Assembly (NCBI GenBank): GCA_009920595.1
Contig: RFZR01000008.1
Span: forward strand, 1-19,384
Source of the DNA: Alphaproteobacteria bacterium
GTDB taxonomy: Bacteria; Pseudomonadota; Alphaproteobacteria; Rhizobiales; Beijerinckiaceae
Direction: 5' to 3'
Length of the DNA: 19,384 nt
Below are positions 15,087 through 19,384 of the stretch, piece after piece (position 1 is the first letter of the stretch; each line of letters opens with the position of its first letter). The translations under genes and the position numbers were made by a program. Below the pieces are notes generated by a model. That model worked only from the letters and a program-made list of their open reading frames with translations. It was not told where the DNA came from and ran no database searches.

Positions 15087-17111
15087 CTAACGCCCCCCAT
15101 CATGGAAAAAATCATAAACGGCTTTGGCGGTTGCTTCATTCACGCCGGGCGCTTTGGTGAGATCTTCAAAAGAGGCCTGTGCAATGGCTTTCGCAGTTCC
15201 AAAATGCAAAAGCAGCGCGCGTTTACGACGCGGTCCAATGCCCGGAATCTCATCGAGCGGATTAGCGGTGAAGGCCTTCTTTCGTTTGGCGCGATGCGTT
15301 CCAATCGCAAAGCGATGCGCTTCATCACGCAAACGCTGAATAAAATAAAGCGCGGGATCGCGCGGCGGCAAACGAAAGGGTTCACGTCCGGGAATGAAAA
15401 ATTGCTCGCGCCCCGCATCGCGATCAACACCTTTCGCGACACCCACCATCGGCACATTTTCAAGACCGAGCTCCGCAAGCACACTGCGTGCGGCATCAAG
15501 TTGCCCCTTACCACCATCGATCAAAACAAGATCCGGCCAATCAGGCATGGCATCATCGGCCCCCTCTTGAGGTTCCGTTTCGCGTGGTGACTCTTTTTGA
15601 AGGCGCGCGAAACGCCGCGTTAGCACCTCACGCATCATCCCAAAATCATCACCGGGCGTAAGCTCTTCGGATTTGATATTAAACGTTCGATAATGCGGCT
15701 TTGAGAAACCCATCGCTCCTGCAACCACCATCGCGCCCACGGCATTCGTGCCCATGATGTGCGAGTTATCATAGATCTCAACGCGACGCGGCGGCTTCTC
15801 CAATCCAAAAACCGGAGCGAGCGAAGCAAGCAATTGTTTTTGCGAAGCGGTATCAGACAGTCGACGCGAGAGCGCTTCGCGCGCGTTCGTTGCCGCATGA
15901 TCAACGAGATCGCGTTTCTCTCCGCGTTTTGGAGTGCTGACTTCGATTTTATGCCCCGCGCGTAAAGACAAGGCTTCAGCGAGAAGAGTCGCATCTTCAA
16001 GATCATGAGACAACAACACCAAACGGGGCGCAGGTTTGTCGTCGTAAAATTGCGCTACGAATTGCGTCAGAATCTCTTCAACCGCAATGGATTTATCAGC
16101 ACGCGGATAATAAGCGCGATTACCCCAATTCTGATAATTGCGGAAGAAAAAGACTTCGATACAAAATTGTCCTGCTTCTTCATGAAGCGCAAACACATCG
16201 GCTTCTTCAACCGTTTGCGGATTGATGTCTTGTGTTGAAACAATCGCCGACAACGCCGCCAAGCGGTCACGAATGCGGGCTGCCGTTTCAAAATCAAGGG
16301 CATCAGAAGCCTCTTGCATGGTTTCAGCGAGACGCGTTTTCACCGCTTGGCTTTTGCCGGAAAGAAAATCGCGCGCTTCCGTCACAAGCCTTTGATAGCC
16401 CGGTGCATCAATCTCTCCTGTGCATGGCCCCGCACAACGTTTGATTTGATAGAGGAGACACGGCCGCGATCGATTTTCATAATAGGAATCGGTGCAGGTG
16501 CGCAAAAGAAACGCGCGTTGCAAAGCCGCAATCGTTCGATTAACCGCCCACACACTCGCGAAGGGTCCAAAATAATGACCCTGCCGCGTGCGCGCACCAC
16601 GATGTTTTGTAAGCTGCGGGGAGACATGATCGGAGGTCACGAGAATATAGGGAAAGCTTTTATCGTCGCGCAACAACACATTGAAACGCGGCTTCAGCTG
16701 CTTGATATAATTGGCTTCTAACAGCAGCGCTTCGGTTTCGGTTTCGGTCGTGACAAATTCCATCGCCGCGGTTTCAGCGATCATGCGCGCGATGCGACTC
16801 GTATGCCCCACTCCGCGTGCATAATTCGAAACACGTTTTTTCAGACTCTTGGCTTTGCCAACGTAAAGCACCGATCCTTCGCCATCGATCATGCGATAAA
16901 CGCCGGGTGCATTGGGTAAGGTTTTGAGCGCAGTTTGAATGACTTCGACACCCGCCTTCAAGCGCTGCGGCGTCGCATCACTTTCAAGCCCGAGATCAAG
17001 CTCCGCCTCGGCGTCGGGCAATGCCTCATCCTCTGCCTCGAATTCGAAATCTTCGGGCAGGTCGGCGGACTGATCCGGTGACTCAGGCGATCTAGGCGGT
17101 CTCGATGTCAT
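15087..17111 (-). CDS. uvrC: excinuclease ABC subunit C
   Basis: UvrC makes both incisions in nucleotide excision repair after UvrA and UvrB find the lesion. The 674-residue protein has a GIY-YIG nuclease domain (NAPGVYRMIDGEGSVLYVGKA from about 67). Four cysteines (206, 218, 226, 230) have exactly the spacing of the E. coli iron-sulfur ligands 154/166/174/178. A UVR domain lies near 257-292. The C-terminal RNase H-like nuclease has DNSHIMGTNAVGAMV (about 447) and LVLIDGGKGQLDAA (about 530), and a helix-hairpin-helix pair ends the protein (IPGIGPRRKRALL, APGVNEATAKAV). About 50 acidic residues precede the catalytic domain, beyond the E. coli start. ATG 17111 is preceded by a weak GGA. It heads the uvrC-pgsA-moaD-moaE series. 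Confidence 0.97.
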   Translation of the reverse strand: MTSRPPRSPESPDQSADLPEDFEFEAEDEALPDAEAELDLGLESDATPQRLKAGVEVIQTALKTLPNAPGVYRMIDGEGSVLYVGKAKSLKKRVSNYARGVGHTSRIARMIAETAAMEFVTTETETEALLLEANYIKQLKPRFNVLLRDDKSFPYILVTSDHVSPQLTKHRGARTRQGHYFGPFASVWAVNRTIAALQRAFLLRTCTDSYYENRSRPCLLYQIKRCAGPCTGEIDAPGYQRLVTEARDFLSGKSQAVKTRLAETMQEASDALDFETAARIRDRLAALSAIVSTQDINPQTVEEADVFALHEEAGQFCIEVFFFRNYQNWGNRAYYPRADKSIAVEEILTQFVAQFYDDKPAPRLVLLSHDLEDATLLAEALSLRAGHKIEVSTPKRGEKRDLVDHAATNAREALSRRLSDTASQKQLLASLAPVFGLEKPPRRVEIYDNSHIMGTNAVGAMVVAGAMGFSKPHYRTFNIKSEELTPGDDFGMMREVLTRRFARLQKESPRETEPQEGADDAMPDWPDLVLIDGGKGQLDAARSVLAELGLENVPMVGVAKGVDRDAGREQFFIPGREPFRLPPRDPALYFIQRLRDEAHRFAIGTHRAKRKKAFTANPLDEIPGIGPRRKRALLLHFGTAKAIAQASFEDLTKAPGVNEATAKAVYDFFHDGGR

Positions 17112-17189
17112 GAAATCCGATTTAGGCGTTTCGCTTCAACTTGACAAATCGCACTCTTTTGAGGACCTCTAAGCCTATCGCAAAGAGGG

Positions 17190-17207
17190 GCGCGCTGCGC
17201 GCTTTTT
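17190..17207 (+). terminator. terminator-like hairpin in the modA leader
   Basis: GCGCG (17190-17194), loop CTG, CGCGC (17198-17202), then five T and TCTCTT. Preceding G residues can add G-U pairs with the T run. It points toward modA, yet no plus-strand gene lies upstream; the only work it could do is in the modA leader or against antisense transcription of uvrC. Confidence 0.5.
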
Positions 17208-17225
17208 CTCTTGTCATCCGGTCGT

Positions 17226-17285
17226 GCGGTTCCGGGTTGATGGCGTGTCTCTCCTTTCAATTTTTTCCTGAAACCCAAGGACCGC
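17226..17285 (+). promoter_or_regulatory. imperfect hairpin covering the modA ribosome-binding site
   Basis: GCGGTTCC and GGGTT (17226-17238) can pair with AACCC (17272-17276) and GGACCGC (17279-17285), about twelve pairs with a two-base AA bulge and one unpaired T, around a 33-base loop. The right arm contains the modA Shine-Dalgarno AAGGA (17277-17281), so folding would hide it. Candidate translational control only; no known riboswitch is recognised. Confidence 0.35.
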
Positions 17286-17289
17286 ATCT

Positions 17290-18087
17290 ATGATTTTTTC
17301 ACGAAACAACCGCGTGTTTTTTGTAGCGTTGGGTTTCGTTACGTTTTTTGTAAGTGCTCTTTCACTCAGAATCCCCTCCGCCCGAGCAGATTCGATCCTC
17401 GTTTTCGCCGCCGCCTCGCTCAAAGAGACGCTTGAAAATGCAGGCAAAGCTTTCACGGCAGACACGGGAACCGAAGTTAAGTTTTCTTTCGCCGCCTCTT
17501 CCGCACTCGCCAAGCAAATTGAAGCGGGCGCACCCGCTGATCTCTTCGCCTCGGCCGATCTCAAATGGATGGATTATCTTGATGAAAAAAAATTCATTCG
17601 TTCAGAGACACGCAAAAACATCATCGGCAATCGACTTGTGATCGTTGCGCCTCAATCATCAGTGCTAAAGTCGATCGAATTTACTGAAGAGGCTTTTACA
17701 AAAGCACTGGGCGACGGCAAGCTCGCCACCGGTGAAGTCAATTCTGTTCCGGCTGGAATTTATGCCAAAAGCGCGCTGCAAAATTTAAAGCTCTGGACGT
17801 TTGTTGAATCAAGGCTCGCGCAAGCCGATAATGTTCGGGGCGCCCTCGCTTTTGTTGCGCGGAATGAAGCACCGCTTGGAATTGTTTATGAGACGGACGC
17901 GCGGGTTGAACCGCAAGTAAAAATCATCGCGCGCTTTCCCGCTGAGAGCCACGCACCAATCATCTATCCCTGCGCCGTAACAGGCCAGAGCAAAAGTCCG
18001 GAAGCGGAACACTTTTTGAACTACCTCACCTCACCGAAGGCGAAAGCAATTTTTGAGACAGCGGGATTTATTGTGCTTGCGCAATAA
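17290..18087 (+). CDS. modA: molybdate ABC transporter periplasmic binding protein
   Basis: ModA binds molybdate (and tungstate) in the periplasm and delivers it to the ModB-ModC permease. The 265-residue precursor has a signal peptide with likely cleavage at ARA (about residue 33). The mature protein begins DSILVFAAASLKETLENAGKAF, the conserved ModA opening. Ligand-site blocks are present: AASL (Ser43), FSFAASSALAKQIEAGAPADLFASAD (Ser70-Ser71), GEVNSVPAGIYAKSAL near the hinge, and VRGALAFVARNEAPLGIVYETDA. The ATG follows AAGGA by eight bases. Unusually there is no modB or modC: the next gene converges 14 bases after the stop. The permease genes must be elsewhere, or this ModA serves another transporter. 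Confidence 0.93.
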   Translation: MIFSRNNRVFFVALGFVTFFVSALSLRIPSARADSILVFAAASLKETLENAGKAFTADTGTEVKFSFAASSALAKQIEAGAPADLFASADLKWMDYLDEKKFIRSETRKNIIGNRLVIVAPQSSVLKSIEFTEEAFTKALGDGKLATGEVNSVPAGIYAKSALQNLKLWTFVESRLAQADNVRGALAFVARNEAPLGIVYETDARVEPQVKIIARFPAESHAPIIYPCAVTGQSKSPEAEHFLNYLTSPKAKAIFETAGFIVLAQ

Positions 18088-18101
18088 ATCTCAAACAAAG
18101 C

Positions 18102-18665
18102 TCAACGCAACAAGGGCGCGAGTGCTTTAAAGTCAGGCGTACCCGCGCGCTCGATCAATTCGAAAAATGCCATCTCAGCAGAGATAACCGTAACGCCCGC
18201 TTTTTCCATACGGCGCTTTGCCGCTTCAACATCAGACGCGCTGCGGCTTGAAATGGCATCACCAACAACAAATACAGAATAACCTTCTGCCACGGCGTCG
18301 AGTGCGGTTTGCAAGACACAGACATGCGCTTCCATACCGACAATCAGAAGGTGCTTGCGGTGTTGATGAGCAGCAAGATGTTCGGCAATCGCCTCATCCC
18401 GCAAACAGGAGAAAGCTGTCTTCGCGAAAACAGGCGTTACATGACCACAGGCTTCACGCAACTTCGCATCCGTCGATCCGAGACCTTTCGGATATTGTTC
18501 AGAAATCGTGATCGGTAATTCAAATTGACGCGCTGCCGCGATCACCAAACGCGCGCGATCGATCATCGCTTCAACATTATGGATCGTGTTGATCAATTTG
18601 TCTTGAATATCAACAACAAGAAGCTGCGATTGATCTCGACGCAACAGAAGCGAATGATGGTCCAT
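18102..18665 (-). CDS. isochorismatase-family cysteine hydrolase
   Basis: A 187-residue alpha/beta hydrolase of the isochorismatase superfamily, subgroup of the YcaC-like proteins. The catalytic triad is visible: Asp19 (LLVVDIQDKL), Lys82 (PVFAKTAFSC) and Cys116 in MEAHVCVLQTAL, preceded by the cis-peptide segment IVGMEAHV. ISEQYPKGLGSTDAKL is a typical lid region. Family members hydrolyse amides or vinyl ethers (nicotinamide, N-carbamoylsarcosine, isochorismate); YcaC-type enzymes have no agreed physiological substrate, so none is assigned. The ATG is three bases after the msrB stop (a GTG codon lies between), so the two are co-translated. It converges on modA. Confidence 0.88.
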   Translation of the reverse strand: MDHHSLLLRRDQSQLLVVDIQDKLINTIHNVEAMIDRARLVIAAARQFELPITISEQYPKGLGSTDAKLREACGHVTPVFAKTAFSCLRDEAIAEHLAAHQHRKHLLIVGMEAHVCVLQTALDAVAEGYSVFVVGDAISSRSASDVEAAKRRMEKAGVTVISAEMAFFELIERAGTPDFKALAPLLR

Positions 18666-18668
18666 CAC

Positions 18669-19085
18669 TCACGCTTCATCTGGAATGAAATGCAACACCG
18701 TCGCATTGATGCAATAGCGCAAACCGGTCGGGCGCGGTCCATCAGGAAAGACATGGCCTAAATGCGCATCACACACCGCACAGAGAACTTCGACACGCCG
18801 CATCCCGAGCGAAAGATCCTCATGTTCTTCGATGAGTTCTGGTGCAATCGGTTGGAAGAAGCTCGGCCAACCTGTGCCCGATTCAAATTTGGTGCGCGAT
18901 TCAAAAAGATCCGTTTCGCAGCACACGCAGCGATATACGCCTTTACGTTTCTCGTCCCAACCCGGTCCCGTGCAGGCGCGCTCGGTGCCATGTTCACGCG
19001 CGATGCGATATTGCTCCGGCGTCAAACGCTGCCGCCATTCCGCTTCGCTCAAGATCAATTTTTGAACCTTTTTTCTGTCACTCAT
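18669..19085 (-). CDS. msrB: peptide-methionine (R)-S-oxide reductase MsrB
   Basis: MsrB repairs the R-form of methionine sulfoxide in proteins. The 138-residue protein has TPEQYRIAREHGTERACTGPG (22-42), two zinc-binding pairs (C53/C56 and C102/C105), SGTGWPSFFQP (69-79), HLGHVFPDGPRPTGLRYC and the catalytic Cys125 in RYCINATVL. The Ser usually seen just after the catalytic RYCIN motif is Ala here. No extra N-terminal signal is present, so it is cytoplasmic. The ATG is preceded by a weak GAGAGA region. It heads a two-gene unit with the isochorismatase-type gene and is divergent from sodB; both fit oxidative defence. Confidence 0.96.
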   Translation of the reverse strand: MSDRKKVQKLILSEAEWRQRLTPEQYRIAREHGTERACTGPGWDEKRKGVYRCVCCETDLFESRTKFESGTGWPSFFQPIAPELIEEHEDLSLGMRRVEVLCAVCDAHLGHVFPDGPRPTGLRYCINATVLHFIPDEA

Positions 19086-19206
19086 GGTCCATTCTCTCTT
19101 TTTCGCCGCCGCGTCATCGCCTCTTTTATCAGGAGGCCTTTCACCTCACAATGAGGCGACGAAGGCTCTAAGCGATCTTTCAATAGGGAACCCCTCTTTT
19201 ACCCCG
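19086..19206. other. msrB-sodB divergent intergenic region
   Basis: 121 bases. TCGCCTC (19117-19123) can pair with GAGGCGA (19153-19159), or its GCCTC part with the GAGGC at 19133-19137; CCTCA/TGAGG (19144-19156) is a third small dyad. No clear Shine-Dalgarno lies within ten bases of the sodB ATG; AGGGAA is about 16 bases upstream. I cannot identify a Fur- or Irr-type operator by eye. Confidence 0.4.
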
Positions 19207-19384
19207 ATGTTCTCACTTCCCGATCTGCCCTACGCTCATGATGCGCTCCAGCCCTATATGTCAAAGGAGACACTCGAATATCATCACGACAAGCACCATC
19301 TCGCTTACGTGAATAATGGCAATAATCTCGTGAAGGGCACGGAATTCGAGGGCAAGTCTCTCGAAGACGTGGTGCGCGGTTCCT
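19207..19384 (+). CDS. sodB: Fe/Mn superoxide dismutase (5' part only)
   Basis: The first 59 codons of a superoxide dismutase; the gene continues beyond the right edge. It starts MFSLPDLPYAHDALQPYMS, the canonical SOD opening, and includes ETLEYHHDKHHLAYVNNGN, where His27 is the first metal ligand. A FEGKSLEDVV block follows. The enzyme converts superoxide to hydrogen peroxide and oxygen, probably in the cytoplasm. FSLPDLPYAHDAL is closer to iron-type bacterial enzymes, but the residues that separate Fe from Mn types lie outside the window. The ATG lacks a good nearby ribosome-binding site, and the leader can form alternative hairpins. Divergent from msrB. Confidence 0.93.
   Translation, partial: MFSLPDLPYAHDALQPYMSKETLEYHHDKHHLAYVNNGNNLVKGTEFEGKSLEDVVRGS

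Larger units (their letters stand above)
17112..17289. other. uvrC-modA divergent intergenic region
   Basis: 178 bases. On the plus strand TTGACA at 17141-17146 is a perfect -35 hexamer, but no -10 box stands at a proper distance. A terminator-like hairpin (17190-17207) and an imperfect hairpin over the modA ribosome-binding site (17226-17285) follow. I see no ModE-type palindrome of the known Mo-box form (ATCGCTATATA arms) and no small gene. Confidence 0.5.

Noticed and set aside
15030..15590. 186-codon open frame on the plus strand
   Set aside because: Antisense to the uvrC 3' end; Arg- and Lys-rich product with no domain.
1..19384. CRISPR arrays, tRNA or rRNA genes, insertion sequences, attachment sites, toxin-antitoxin or phage-defence genes
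   Set aside because: Read for on both strands; no direct-repeat array, cloverleaf, terminal repeats, transposase or defence-type domain was seen.

Overview
The window reads as an ordinary chromosomal stretch of an alphaproteobacterium, most likely Hyphomicrobiales (Rhizobiales). The evidence is the gene order ubiK/lgt/midA/pgeF, the gene order uvrC-pgsA-moaD-moaE, small porin-like outer-membrane beta-barrels whose mature end begins ADLP, an extensin-like lipoprotein and a secreted Tim44-domain protein. Base composition is moderate in GC and looks even throughout. I see no insertion sequence, prophage, integrase, CRISPR array, tRNA or rRNA. A genus cannot be named from sequence reading alone.

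Layout. 1-141 (-) is the start of a UbiK/YqiC-type gene, divergent from lgt-midA-pgeF (310-2982, +), whose genes are translationally coupled or nearly so. pgeF converges on a pteridine-reductase-like SDR (2989-3759, -). Next come two outer-membrane beta-barrel genes (3959-4555 and 4789-5430, +). Each is followed by a terminator-like hairpin, and the second is preceded by a dyad-rich leader. A glutathione S-transferase-like gene, rlmJ and a secreted RNase T2 follow on the minus strand (5507-7830). A large fused 5-oxoprolinase (8004-11645, +) is divergent from the RNase. It converges on an extensin-like lipoprotein (11653-12549, -) and a Tim44-domain membrane protein (12605-13540, -).

A minus-strand cluster then runs uvrC, pgsA, moaD, moaE (17111 down to 13603): nucleotide excision repair, phosphatidylglycerol synthesis and both subunits of molybdopterin synthase. 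Divergent from uvrC is modA (17290-18087, +), a periplasmic molybdate-binding protein with no modB or modC beside it. It is followed by an isochorismatase-type hydrolase and msrB (18102-19085, -), and the start of a Fe/Mn superoxide dismutase gene (19207 to the edge, +).

How they fit together. Molybdenum uptake (modA) and cofactor assembly (moaD, moaE) sit within 5 kb. MsrB, superoxide dismutase, the GST-like protein and 5-oxoprolinase all touch oxidative-stress or glutathione chemistry, but they are not in one operon and this may be chance. Lgt, PgeF, the extensin-like protein and the beta-barrels serve the cell envelope.

I did not find a convincing undescribed multi-gene system. The best leads are small: a modA leader with a terminator-like hairpin and a second hairpin that would bury the modA ribosome-binding site, mutually exclusive pairings upstream of sodB, a LAS-peptidase-like zinc motif in the extensin-like lipoprotein, and dyads upstream of oplAH, pgsA and the second beta-barrel gene.
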